From Flexivirga oryzae (lineage in GTDB: Bacteria; Actinomycetota; Actinomycetes; Actinomycetales; Dermatophilaceae): a stretch of DNA of 64,000 nucleotides. Shown piece after piece: positions 26,040 to 34,319 of the stretch (position 1 is the first letter of the stretch; each line of letters starts with the position of its first letter). The notes beneath the pieces were generated by a model. It made no database searches. It was not told where the DNA came from and saw only the letters and a program-made list of their open reading frames with translations. The position numbers and the translations under genes are program-made. The DNA is taken from contig NZ_JACHVQ010000001.1 in the NCBI RefSeq assembly GCF_014190805.1, forward strand, positions 1,736,001-1,800,000. Direction: 5' to 3'.

Positions 26040-26546
26040 TCACCGCGCGATGGACGCAGCGCTCGCGTCGGTCAGCCGCAACAGGTCGGCCGGAGCCAGT
26101 TCGACGTCCAGCCCCCGTCGTCCGCCGCTCACCAGGACCGTCTCGCAGGACAGCGCCGACTCGTCCACGACGGTGCGCAGCGCCCGCTTCTGACCGAGGG
26201 GGCTGATGCCGCCGACCAGATAACCGGTCGTCCGCTCGGCGACCGCGGGATCGGCCAACGCAGCACGCTTGCAACCCAGTTCGCGAGCGAGCGCCTTCAG
26301 GTCCAACTGCTTGTCGACCGGGACCGCAGCGACGACCAGACCCTTGTCGGCCGCCCGGTCGGTCTGCGCGACCAGCGTCTTGAACACCCGCTCCGGGGCA
26401 ACGCCCAACACCTCTGCGGCCTCCATGCCAAACGACGCGGCACCCCGGTCGTGCTCGAACTCGTGGACGCGGAACGACGCACCCGACCCGGTCAGCAGGT
26501 CGAGAGCGGGGGTCCCGGAGGAGGCCCTGGCACGGCGTGACGTCAC
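26040..26546 (-). CDS. ybaK: YbaK/EbsC-type aminoacyl-tRNA deacylase
   Basis: The 168-residue protein has the YbaK fold: FEHDRGAASFGMEAAEVLG, VFKTLVAQ with the key Lys, VPVDKQLDLKALA, and YLVGGISPLGQK. These fit the Cys-tRNA(Pro) deacylase subgroup, which clears mischarged tRNA in the cytosol. I chose the GTG giving MTSRRARASSG; an earlier Met at 26645 adds a stretch unlike the family. The gene is divergent from lnt, with an intergenic region full of inverted repeats. Confidence 0.88.
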   Translation of the reverse strand: MTSRRARASSGTPALDLLTGSGASFRVHEFEHDRGAASFGMEAAEVLGVAPERVFKTLVAQTDRAADKGLVVAAVPVDKQLDLKALARELGCKRAALADPAVAERTTGYLVGGISPLGQKRALRTVVDESALSCETVLVSGGRRGLDVELAPADLLRLTDASAASIAR

Positions 26547-26624
26547 GCCCACATCATCGCGCGCGGCGTGTTTCGCACGACACGCCGGGTCAGCCTGAAA
26601 AAGTTCTGAGTACGGGCACCCGCG

Positions 26625-26658
26625 CTGACCTGCGCAAACGCGCATTTGCGCAGGTCAG
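26625..26658. repeat. 14-bp perfect inverted repeat
   Basis: CTGACCTGCGCAAA (26625-26638) and TTTGCGCAGGTCAG (26645-26658) are exact complements with a six-base spacer. It may be an operator or hairpin in the ybaK leader; there is no T-run. Confidence 0.85.
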
Positions 26659-26744
26659 GGGACTGTTGACACAGCCTGAACGACGGGTAAATTCCTGTTG
26701 CATCGTTCGGGCTCGCCCGCCGCGGGACCACGAACTGACGGTGC

Positions 26745-26831
26745 GTAGATGGGCCCCTCGTCTAGTAGAAAACGTGCACGTGCTGGCATCGCCCGCGTGT
26801 ATTGGTCCCAACGACGAGAGGGCCCATCTAC
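26745..26831. repeat. Long-range inverted repeat upstream of lnt
   Basis: GTAGATGGGCCCCTCGTC (26745-26762) pairs with 26813-26831 with one mismatch or bulge, enclosing 50 bases. The folded element could be a structured leader or a small mobile remnant. Its function is unknown. Confidence 0.8.
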
Positions 26832-26893
26832 GACGCCTTCCCACGGGCGCGATCGTTGACCGTCGCCACATCCGGCCCATATAGGGTTGTCGC

Positions 26894-28489
26894 GTGATCG
26901 TCCGCCTCACCCTCGCCGTCGCGGGTGGACTCTGTCTGTGGCTGTCGTTCCCCGGCCCCGCCATCTGGCCGGCCGCCATCCTCGGCGTGGCCCTCCTGGC
27001 GTTGGCGACCAAGGGGGTTCGGGCGCGCGCCGGTTTCCTGCTCGGCCTGGTCGGCGGGTTCGCCTGCTTCGGGCCGACGCTGCACTGGGCCGGCACCTAC
27101 GTCGGCGCCGTGCCGTGGCTCGCGCTGGCGATCACCGAGTCGGTCTACATCGCGCTGATGGCCGCAGCCTGCTCACTGGTGCAGTCGGCCCGCCGATGGG
27201 AACGCCTGCCGCAGTGGCTGTCGCCCGCGGACGGCCCGCACGTGCGGCCGCTCGCGGTCGCCCTGCTGTGGGTGCTCCAGGAGGCGGTCCGGGACTCGAT
27301 GCCGTTCGGCGGCTTCCCCTGGGCGCGGCTCGCCTGGACGACCGCGGGATCGCCGCTGGCGCACCTGGCGTCGATCTTCGGCGCCCCCGGGTTGACCTTC
27401 GTCGTGGCACTGCTCGGCGGCTGGCTGGCGTTGGCGATCGACCGGGTCCGCCGGGGTATGCCGCCGGCGCGCGCCATACTCCCGCGGCTGTGGCCGGTGG
27501 TGGCCGGGCTGGCCGTGCTCGGTATCGCCGCCGCCTACCCGACACCGACCAGCGGCAAGAAGCTGCAGGTGCTCGCCATACAGGGCAACGTGCCGACGGC
27601 CGGGCTGGACTTCAACGCACAGCGCCGCGCGGTCCTGGACCACCACGTCAAGGAGACCGACAAGGCGGCCGCGGCGATCAAGGCGGGCACGATGCCCGAG
27701 CCGGCCCTGGTGATCTGGCCGGAGAACTCCTCCGACATCGACCCCACCCGCAACGCCGACGCCGGCACCGAGATCGTCCGGACGGTCGACCGGATCGGCG
27801 TCCCGCTCATCGTCGGTGCCGTGCTGCAGGAACCCGCACCGCAGACCAGCAACACCTCGTTGCTCTACCTTCCGGACAAGGGCATCGTCGCCCGCTACGT
27901 CAAGCAACACCCGGTGCCGTTCGCGGAGTACATGCCCTACCGCTCGTTCTTCCGGCACTTCACCAAGACCGTCGACCTGGCGGGCAACTTCGCCGCCGGG
28001 CACAAGACCGGCCTGTTCCGGATCCCGACGAAGAGCGACGGTGTCGTGCAGGTCGCGCCAATCATCTGCTTCGAGGTCGCCTACGACTCGCTGACCCGCA
28101 ACCCGGTCAAGGACGGGGCGCAACTGCTGGCGGTGCAGACCAACAACGCCACGTTCGGCTACACCGCCGAATCCGAGCAGCAGCTGGCCATCTCGCGGGT
28201 GCGGGCGATCGAACTCGGCCGGTCGATCGTGCACATCTCGACGGTCGGGGTGAGCGGGCTGATCACCCCCGACGGGGTGGTGCACGACAAGACCAGCCTG
28301 TTCACCCCTGCCGCGCTGTCCGCGGCGCTGCCGCTGCGCACGGGCGAGACGCTCGCGGTACGGGTCGGCCCGGTGCCCGAATGGCTCGGCTGCGCGGCCG
28401 CGTTGCTGCTGTGTGCCGCGGCGGTCGGGGGCAACCGCTCGTCCCGCCGCCGTTCTGTCAGTCCCGAGGAAGTCCGAGAGCTTGTCTGA
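26894..28489 (+). CDS. lnt: Apolipoprotein N-acyltransferase Lnt
   Basis: Lnt adds the third acyl chain to lipoproteins in the membrane. The 531-residue protein has about seven membrane helices (to residue 220, plus one at the C-terminus) and a carbon-nitrogen hydrolase domain. Its catalytic Glu277 lies in VIWPENSSD, the Lys in RYVKQHPVPFAEYMPY, and Cys392 in IICFEVAYD. The GTG start lies six bases after TAGGGT. The polyprenol-mannose synthase gene overlaps its end; in mycobacteria the two are fused or adjacent, supporting both calls. Confidence 0.95.
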   Translation: MIVRLTLAVAGGLCLWLSFPGPAIWPAAILGVALLALATKGVRARAGFLLGLVGGFACFGPTLHWAGTYVGAVPWLALAITESVYIALMAAACSLVQSARRWERLPQWLSPADGPHVRPLAVALLWVLQEAVRDSMPFGGFPWARLAWTTAGSPLAHLASIFGAPGLTFVVALLGGWLALAIDRVRRGMPPARAILPRLWPVVAGLAVLGIAAAYPTPTSGKKLQVLAIQGNVPTAGLDFNAQRRAVLDHHVKETDKAAAAIKAGTMPEPALVIWPENSSDIDPTRNADAGTEIVRTVDRIGVPLIVGAVLQEPAPQTSNTSLLYLPDKGIVARYVKQHPVPFAEYMPYRSFFRHFTKTVDLAGNFAAGHKTGLFRIPTKSDGVVQVAPIICFEVAYDSLTRNPVKDGAQLLAVQTNNATFGYTAESEQQLAISRVRAIELGRSIVHISTVGVSGLITPDGVVHDKTSLFTPAALSAALPLRTGETLAVRVGPVPEWLGCAAALLLCAAAVGGNRSSRRRSVSPEEVRELV

Positions 28490-29276
28490 GCCCGCAACCC
28501 ACGACCGCCCTGCCCTCACGAAGATCCTGATCCTCGTCCCCACCTACAACGAGCGGGAGAACCTTCCGCTCATCGTGCGCCGCATCCGCGACAGCGTCCC
28601 GGACGCGGACGTGCTGGTGCTGGAGGACAACTCACCGGACGGCACCGGTGAGGTCGCCGACGAGCTGGCCGCGGCGGACGAGCGGGTCGAGGTGATGCAC
28701 CGGGCCGGCAAGGAGGGCCTCGGGAAGGCCTATCTCGCCGGCTTCGCCTGGGGGCTGGAGCGTGGTTACGACGCGCTGATCGAGATCGACGCCGACGGAT
28801 CGCACCCGCCCGAGCGGCTGCCCGCACTGCTTGCCGCGGCGGCCGAGGCCGACGTGGTCATCGGCTCACGCTGGATCCGCGGCGGGAAGGTCGTCAACTG
28901 GCCGCTGCACCGCAAGGCGCTCAGCGTCGGCGGCAACATCTACGTCAAGACCCTGCTCGGTATGCCGGTCAACGACGCCACGGCGGGTTTCCGCGTCTAC
29001 CGGTCCGACGCGCTGCGGACGATCGGCCTGGACGGCGTCGACTCCTACGGCTACTGCTTCCAGGCCGACCTGACCTGGCGCGCCATCCGCGCCGGCCTGC
29101 GGGTGGTGGAGGTGCCGATCACCTTCGTGGAGCGCGAGATCGGGCAGTCCAAGATGAACCCGGACATCGCCCGGGAGTCGCTGCTGAACATCAGCCGGTG
29201 GGGTTGGGAGTACCGGCGCGGTCAGATTCGTTCCATAGGTGAACACCTCGTGCACCGATCGAAGGAAAGACCATGA
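28482..29276 (+). CDS. ppm1: Polyprenol-phosphate mannosyltransferase (Ppm1 catalytic domain)
   Basis: The enzyme transfers mannose from GDP-mannose to polyprenol phosphate, the donor for lipoglycan and protein mannosylation. It is a GT2 glycosyltransferase with ILVPTYNERENLPLIVRRI, VLVLEDNSPDGTGEVAD, EIDADGSHPPERLP (DXD-type metal site) and GSRWIRGGKVVNWPLHRKAL. The most likely start is TTG at 28482, overlapping the lnt stop by eight bases with GAGGA upstream; 264 residues result. An ATG at 28413 would embed 23 odd residues. The next gene overlaps by ATGA. Confidence 0.92.
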   Translation: MSEPATHDRPALTKILILVPTYNERENLPLIVRRIRDSVPDADVLVLEDNSPDGTGEVADELAAADERVEVMHRAGKEGLGKAYLAGFAWGLERGYDALIEIDADGSHPPERLPALLAAAAEADVVIGSRWIRGGKVVNWPLHRKALSVGGNIYVKTLLGMPVNDATAGFRVYRSDALRTIGLDGVDSYGYCFQADLTWRAIRAGLRVVEVPITFVEREIGQSKMNPDIARESLLNISRWGWEYRRGQIRSIGEHLVHRSKERP

Positions 29277-29773
29277 CGACCGTCCCGCGCCGCGCACCGT
29301 TCTGGGCCCGGCTGCTCTTCGCGATCGCGCTGTGCCTGCCGATCATCGAAGTCGTCGTGATCGTCCTGGTCTGGCACGTGATCGGCTGGTGGACGCTGCT
29401 CGCCCTGGCCGCCTGCTTCTGTGTCGGCCTGGTGGTCATCAAACGCGCCTCGGTGGGTGCCACCCGGGAGCTGCGTGCCGCGATGGCCGAACGCCGCCCG
29501 CCGGCGAAGGAGGTCGCGGACGCCCCGCAGGCGCTGGTCGGCGGCATCCTGCTGCTGATCCCCGGTTTCGTGACCTCGCTGCTGGGGCTGATCCTCATCC
29601 TGCCGGGGATGCGTTCGGTCTCCCGGCGCATCGTGCAGGTGGTGGTCGGCCGCCGGCTGGGCGGGGGAGCGGTGCGCGTCGTCGACTACACCGCCACCCG
29701 CGCCGACTTCCGCCAGGGCGACCCCGAGGTGATCGAGGCCGAGGTCATCGACGAGGACCCCAAGGGGCACTGA
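29273..29773 (+). CDS. fxsA: FxsA family membrane protein
   Basis: The 166-residue protein has an N-terminal pair of helices (about 11-60) and a third hydrophobic stretch (LVGGILLLIPGFVTSLLGLI, about 88-107), the FxsA core. The family is named for suppressing F-exclusion of phage T7 in E. coli; the normal role is unclear. It overlaps ppm1 by four bases, so it belongs to the lnt-ppm1 transcript. The tail is acidic. A strong hairpin follows. Confidence 0.88.
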   Translation: MTTVPRRAPFWARLLFAIALCLPIIEVVVIVLVWHVIGWWTLLALAACFCVGLVVIKRASVGATRELRAAMAERRPPAKEVADAPQALVGGILLLIPGFVTSLLGLILILPGMRSVSRRIVQVVVGRRLGGGAVRVVDYTATRADFRQGDPEVIEAEVIDEDPKGH

Positions 29774-29784
29774 CCGCGGACACA

Positions 29785-29822
29785 GTAAGGGAGCCGACCG
29801 GGCATCCGGTCGGCTCCCTTAC
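29785..29822. terminator. Bidirectional terminator between fxsA and rbpA
   Basis: GTAAGGGAGCCGACCGG (29785-29801) pairs exactly with 29806-29822 across a GCAT loop, a 17-bp stem between two convergent genes. Flanking bases give short A/T tracts. Confidence 0.9.
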
Positions 29823-29839
29823 TTGGTGGTATGCCGAAC

Positions 29840-30199
29840 TCAGGCGGAGCGCTTGCGGCGCGGCTTCTCGCCGCGGGAGGCGCGCAGCAGCGTCAGCCGC
29901 TCCTGCAGCAGCTCCTCGAGCTCGGGGATGGAGCGGCGCTCCAGCAGCATGTCCCAGTGGGTGCGCTGCGGCTTCACCGGCTTGCGCTCCGGCTCCGGGC
30001 CGTCCTGCAACTTGGCCTCGGCACCGCAACGGCACTCCCACAGGCCGGGAACATCGGCCTCGACCGAGAACGGCAGCTCGCTCACGTGCCCCTGCGGGCA
30101 CACGTAGCGCACGATCTGCCGCTCGCTGAAGGCGATGCCGTCCTCGGTCTCCAGCGACAAGGTGCTGAGGTTGGTGCCTCGCAGGGAACGCTCTGCCAT
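29840..30199 (-). CDS. rbpA: RNA polymerase-binding protein RbpA
   Basis: RbpA is an actinobacterial general factor that binds sigma factor and RNA polymerase and stabilises open complexes. The 119-residue protein starts MAERSLRGTNLSTLSLETED and contains the sigma-interacting PQRTHWDMLLERRSIPELEE. Cysteine and histidine residues (YVCPQGH and WECRCG) are kept, as in zinc-binding RbpA proteins of Streptomyces but not of Mycobacterium. I chose the third Met of the frame. A SigR/SigH-like promoter lies upstream (30280-30306). Confidence 0.95.
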   Translation of the reverse strand: MAERSLRGTNLSTLSLETEDGIAFSERQIVRYVCPQGHVSELPFSVEADVPGLWECRCGAEAKLQDGPEPERKPVKPQRTHWDMLLERRSIPELEELLQERLTLLRASRGEKPRRKRSA

Positions 30200-30279
30200 G
30201 ACCATCACTTCTCTCTCGTATCGGGCCGTCCGAGACCGTCCCCCCTCGGGTCGATCCGTCTCGGCGATCTATGTCGTGC

Positions 30280-30306
30280 AACGGTCGGTCGGGGCCTGGT
30301 GTTCCC
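30280..30306 (-). promoter_or_regulatory. SigR/SigH-type promoter of rbpA
   Basis: On the minus strand GGGAAC (30301-30306), 18 bases, then GTT (30280-30282) matches the disulphide-stress sigma consensus GGGAAY-N18-GTT. rbpA is a SigR target in Streptomyces. The -35 lies in a short inverted repeat (CCCGAGCA at 30304-30311, TGCTCGGG at 30317-30324). The remaining intergenic sequence to 30491 shows no gene. Confidence 0.7.
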
Positions 30307-30491
30307 GAGCAATCACTGCTCGGGGCCGCACGCTCGGTCGACTACCGTCATCTTCAAGACGCCGCACGACCGGCAAAGGTTGCGAATGATACGTCTTGCG
30401 CGCTCACACCATGCCGGAAACCCGCAGAATTGTCACATCGAATTCCGGCACGACGTGACCAAGATCACTTCTGAGGTATGACGCCGCGGCG

Positions 30492-31877
30492 TCATACCAC
30501 CTGCGGCGGGGTGTTGCCGGCCTCGATGATGCCGTCGCGGACCTTCACCCCGCGCAGCAACACGGCACCGACGCCGAAGAAGATGATCAACGCCACGATC
30601 GAGTAGCGGTAGTCCCGGAACCACTGGAAGACCAGGCCGAAGACGAGCGTGCCCAGCCAACTGGTGCCACGCTCCATCGCCTGGTAGAGGCTGAAGAATT
30701 CCGACTCCCGGCCGGCCGGGACGAGGCCGCTGTAGAGGGAGCGGGACAGCGACTGGCTGCCGCCCATCACCAGCCCGATGCCGCTGGCCAGGATCAGCCA
30801 CAGCGCCAGCTGACGCTCGGGCACCAGGCAGGCCAGGCAGACCACGAGGGTCCACAGGAACAGGCTGGAGTAGATCATCCGGTGCGCGCCGTGCCGTGCG
30901 GCGAGCCGGGCGAACGCCATGGCACCGAAGAACGCGACGATCTGGACCAGCAGGATCGTGACCACCAGCTCACTGTCACTGAACTTCAGCTGTTTGCTGC
31001 CGTAGAGGCTGGCCGAGGCGATGACGGTCTGCATGCCGTCGTTGTAGAACAGGTAGGCGAGCAGGAACCGTTTGGTCTGCGGGTAGTGCTGCAGGGATAC
31101 GAAAGTCTTGCGGAGCTGTTTCAGGCCGCCGATGCGGTCCTGCGGTTGCTCCGGGCGGCTGCCGGACAGGCTGCGCAGTCCGCGCAGCGGGATGATCGCG
31201 AACAGTCCCCACCAGATGCCCGCGGCGAGGAAGGCGACCCGCACCGCGCCGGCCTTGTCGAGCCCGAGCGCGCCGTGCACGACCAGCAGCACCAGGGTGG
31301 CGGCGAGGAGGCTGCCGCCGCCGAGGTAGCCGTAGGCCCAGCCGCGCGCGGACACGTAGTCGCGGTCGTCGGGCGGGGTGATCCGGATCATGATCGCCGA
31401 GTAGACGATCAGTGCTGCGCCCAGGCAGAGGTTGGCGATGATCGCGAGGATGACCCCGAGCTGCCAGTCGGTGCTGCCGATCGCGACCATGGCGGCCGCG
31501 GCACCGGCCCCGACATACGTGAACCCGGCGAGGTAGCGCAGCGGGTGCGTCGACCTGTCGACCACGGCGCCGACGAAGATCAGCACGACCGCGGAGATGA
31601 TCGTGGACACGGTGAGGATGTAGGGGACCAGCGATCCGGGGGCGACACCGATCCCCAGGACGTGCAGGTTGTTGTTGCACGCGACGTCGCTGGCCTGGTC
31701 GGGGCACGCCACCTTGTTGGCGATCGAGGTCAGGTATGGCGAGAAGAGGACCGCCGCGGTGACCGTCACGTAGGAGGCGGCCGCCCAGTCGTACCAGTAC
31801 CAGCTGCGCTGCAGACGCTGCTGGTCGGGACCGGAGACTTGCTCCACACGCGTTCGCAGCAGGCTCACGCGCGACAC
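30492..31877 (-). CDS. UMF1/Atg22-like MFS transporter
   Basis: The 461-residue protein has about twelve membrane helices and the family start SWYWYDWAAASYVTVTAAV. The GRLPDRxG-type loop is replaced by VGAVVDRSTHPLRYL. Relatives in yeast (Atg22) export amino acids from the vacuole, but bacterial substrates are unknown. It is transcribed after the flavoenzyme gene, 54 bases upstream on the minus strand, and may share its transcript. Confidence 0.87.
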   Translation of the reverse strand: MSRVSLLRTRVEQVSGPDQQRLQRSWYWYDWAAASYVTVTAAVLFSPYLTSIANKVACPDQASDVACNNNLHVLGIGVAPGSLVPYILTVSTIISAVVLIFVGAVVDRSTHPLRYLAGFTYVGAGAAAAMVAIGSTDWQLGVILAIIANLCLGAALIVYSAIMIRITPPDDRDYVSARGWAYGYLGGGSLLAATLVLLVVHGALGLDKAGAVRVAFLAAGIWWGLFAIIPLRGLRSLSGSRPEQPQDRIGGLKQLRKTFVSLQHYPQTKRFLLAYLFYNDGMQTVIASASLYGSKQLKFSDSELVVTILLVQIVAFFGAMAFARLAARHGAHRMIYSSLFLWTLVVCLACLVPERQLALWLILASGIGLVMGGSQSLSRSLYSGLVPAGRESEFFSLYQAMERGTSWLGTLVFGLVFQWFRDYRYSIVALIIFFGVGAVLLRGVKVRDGIIEAGNTPPQVV

Positions 31878-31931
31878 TGTGGCACATCAATGCGACAGGC
31901 GGGTGCGAATCACCTGCGGCGCGCCGGTCCG

Positions 31932-33491
31932 TTACACGACGAGGCCGCTGTGCAGTCGCCGCGCCGGGTCGTACCGGTGCCGCAGCCGCGCCAGCTTGGC
32001 CAGGTTTCCCGCGTAGTAGCGCTTAGCGGGCTGTCCGGTCTCCAGGTAGTTGACGTAGCCACCGACCGAGTGGGCGCCCAACCGGCGGTGGGCGTCGGCG
32101 ATCCAGCTCTGCGCCGCGGCGTAACCGGTGCCACCGGCATACCACTGCACGGACGCGAGATGGTTGCGCCACGGGAACGCGGTCGCTGCGCCGCCGGGGT
32201 CGGAGACGGCGCCGGTGAGCGGGTCGAGCAGGGCGCTGCCGGGGCGGCCGGTGTGCGACCGGGCGATGACGGCGGCCTCGATCGCCGTGGCCGCCGCGGT
32301 GCTGACGGAGGCGAGCACGTCGCTGCCGGCGGTGAAGCCCTGCCGCTGCGAGGTCGAGCCGCCGCCGAGGTAGAGGGCCGCGTCCAGGTAGCTGAACTGC
32401 TGGTACTTGGTGGCGGTCGGGGTGACCCCGACCGCCGCGAGCAGGGACGCGGCGGCGGCGCGTTCGTCCCCGCTGTTGGTGACGCCGAGGATGCTGACGT
32501 GCAGGTTCCCGCCGCCGATCGCGTCGACGTGTACTCCGGCCCACCGGGACCGGGCGGCGGTGCGGATCCACTGGGCCCAGCCGGTCATCACCCGCACCGC
32601 GGAGCTGCCGGGGAAGGTGAGGGTAAAGATGCCCTGGCCGCCGGCCGCATGGGTGGCGAACCGCATGCTGGTGACCAGGCCGAGGTTGCCGCCGCCTCCG
32701 CCGCGCAGCGCCCAGAAGATGTCGGCGTGATGGGTGCGGTCCGCGGTCACGGTGCGACCGTCCGGGAGGACGAGCTGGGCTGCGGTCAGCCGGTCCGCGG
32801 TCAGGCCGTGTGCGCGCGACTCCACGCCCAGGCCGCCGCCGAGGGTCAGTCCGGCGACGCCCACCGTGGGGCAGGTGCCGGTCGGTATGGCGCGGCCGCG
32901 GGCTGCGAGGTACTTCTTCACGGCATACAACGTGGCACCGGTGCCGACCGCGACCGTCCGGTCCGACGCCCGGTAGCTGATTCCGTCCATCGGCCGCATG
33001 TCGAGCACCAGGGTGCCGTTCGCCGCGGACGCGCCGACGTAGGAGTGGCCGCCGCCGCGTGGTGCGATCTGCAGGCCGTGCTGCGCCGCGAAGTGCATCG
33101 CGCGGGCGACGTCCGCGGTGCGTTCGACGACCATGACGGCCGCCGGCCTGTTGCTGTCGTAGCGGGTGTCGAAGACGAGTTTGGTGCGGTTGTAGGGTCC
33201 GCTGCCGGGCAGGTCGACCGGACCCTGCACGGTGTGTGCGAAGTCGACCCACTCCTGCGTGGTCGGTTTGTGCACCGCCGCATGGGTCGTCGGGCTGCTG
33301 GCGGAGGCGCTCGGTGTGGCGACGCTGCTGCTGGACCGTGCGGTCGGAGTCCCGGCGCCGCCGGAGCCCGACGTGGACGTTCCCGCCGATGTCGAGGTGA
33401 CCGGGGGCTGGGAGCTGTTGCAGCCCGCGAGGGCGACCACCAAGCCGCTGCCGGTCAGGGTCAGTGCGCTACGTCGAGTGATTGCCGTCAT
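31932..33491 (-). CDS. Secreted FAD-binding oxidoreductase with bicovalent flavin motifs
   Basis: The 519-residue protein belongs to the berberine-bridge-like flavoenzymes. The N-terminus MTAITRRSALTLTGSGL joins a twin-arginine motif to a lipobox (VVALAGC), so it is probably Tat-exported and lipid-anchored. A Ser/Thr linker (24-75) follows. APRGGGHSYVG and GTCPTVGVAGLTLGGGLG hold the His and Cys that bind FAD covalently on two sides. The C-terminal BBE part contains YYAGNLAKLARLRHRYDP. Oligosaccharide or alkaloid-like oxidation is possible; the substrate is unknown. Confidence 0.9.
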   Translation of the reverse strand: MTAITRRSALTLTGSGLVVALAGCNSSQPPVTSTSAGTSTSGSGGAGTPTARSSSSVATPSASASSPTTHAAVHKPTTQEWVDFAHTVQGPVDLPGSGPYNRTKLVFDTRYDSNRPAAVMVVERTADVARAMHFAAQHGLQIAPRGGGHSYVGASAANGTLVLDMRPMDGISYRASDRTVAVGTGATLYAVKKYLAARGRAIPTGTCPTVGVAGLTLGGGLGVESRAHGLTADRLTAAQLVLPDGRTVTADRTHHADIFWALRGGGGGNLGLVTSMRFATHAAGGQGIFTLTFPGSSAVRVMTGWAQWIRTAARSRWAGVHVDAIGGGNLHVSILGVTNSGDERAAAASLLAAVGVTPTATKYQQFSYLDAALYLGGGSTSQRQGFTAGSDVLASVSTAAATAIEAAVIARSHTGRPGSALLDPLTGAVSDPGGAATAFPWRNHLASVQWYAGGTGYAAAQSWIADAHRRLGAHSVGGYVNYLETGQPAKRYYAGNLAKLARLRHRYDPARRLHSGLVV

Positions 33492-33536
33492 GTCCGATAG
33501 GACGCCGCAGCACCGTTTCCCGTTGCCCTGCTCGGA

Positions 33537-34253
33537 TCACTCGGTGGTGTCCGGCGCCGGCACCGCACACCCGTCCGGTCCGCACACGGCGCCCTCGGCA
33601 CCCTGCATCACCAGCGGGTGCGACTCGCTCCAGGCCTGGTCCAGCGCGGCGGTGAACGTCGCGGCCGGCTGGGCACCGGAGACGCCGTACTTCCCGTCCA
33701 GGACGAAGAACGGCACGCCCTGTATGCCGTAGGCGCGCGCTTGGGCGAAGTCCTGCTCGACCTCGGCGCGGACCTGCGGATCGTCGAGCGCGGTGACGAC
33801 GTCCGCCGACTGCAAACCGTGCCGCTGCCCGATCGCGACGAGCACGTCCGGGTCGCCGATGTCGGCGCCCTTCTCGAAGTGCTCACTCAGCAGGTCTTCC
33901 TTGACCGCATCCGCGACGCCGCGCTGCGCGGCCAGGTGCAACAGGTGGTGCGCGCGCAGACTGTTGGCGACCACCAGCTTGTCGAAGTCGTAGTGCAGTC
34001 CCTCGCCGGCGGCCTGGGTCGTGACGTGGCCGAACATCTGACGGACCTGGTCGCGCGGCATACCCTTGCGCTCGGCCAGGTAGTCGACCTCGGAGCCGTC
34101 GTAGTGCTCGGGCAGTGACGGATCCAGCTGATAACTGTGCCAGGTGATTTCGACCTCGTCGGCGTGCGCGAAGTCGCGCAGCCCGGCTTCGAAACGGCGC
34201 TTGCCGATGAAGCACCAGGGGCATGCGACGTCGGACCAGATGTCAACCTTCAT
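33537..34253 (-). CDS. DsbA family oxidoreductase (FrnE-like)
   Basis: The 238-residue cytosolic protein starts MKVDIWSDVACPWCFIGKRR; the CPWC redox motif and the inserted helical domain are typical of FrnE/2-hydroxychromene isomerase-like thioredoxin folds. GIQGVPFFVLDGKYGVSGAQ supplies the cis-proline loop. The tail carries a second Cys pair (VCGPDGCAVP). It likely acts on disulphides under oxidative stress. The start is fixed by the ATG; it is divergent from the AlkX-type gene. Confidence 0.9.
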   Translation of the reverse strand: MKVDIWSDVACPWCFIGKRRFEAGLRDFAHADEVEITWHSYQLDPSLPEHYDGSEVDYLAERKGMPRDQVRQMFGHVTTQAAGEGLHYDFDKLVVANSLRAHHLLHLAAQRGVADAVKEDLLSEHFEKGADIGDPDVLVAIGQRHGLQSADVVTALDDPQVRAEVEQDFAQARAYGIQGVPFFVLDGKYGVSGAQPAATFTAALDQAWSESHPLVMQGAEGAVCGPDGCAVPAPDTTE

Positions 34254-34319
34254 GTATGACGCAACGATGTTCCTGGCGGCGGCATTCCGCGGTCGGTGGC
34301 GTGCACTAGCGTGCCGGGA

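Larger units (their letters stand above)
26547..26893. other. Divergent intergenic region rich in inverted repeats
   Basis: The 347-base gap between ybaK (minus) and lnt (plus) contains no supported gene. It holds a 14-bp perfect inverted repeat (26625-26658), a long-range 18-bp inverted repeat (26745-26831) around a 50-base AT-richer core with the palindrome ACGTGCACGT, and TAGGGT at 26882-26887, six bases before the lnt GTG, as a likely leaderless -10. Confidence 0.65.

Noticed and set aside
26745..26831. tRNA gene
   Set aside because: The arms pair only as one long helix; no anticodon or T-arm pattern (GGTTCGA) is present.
30882..33500. Very long open frame (872 codons) on the plus strand
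   Set aside because: It lies opposite the UMF1 transporter and flavoenzyme genes, which have clear motifs, and it shows the Arg/Gly/Asp-rich composition of antisense frames in high-GC DNA.
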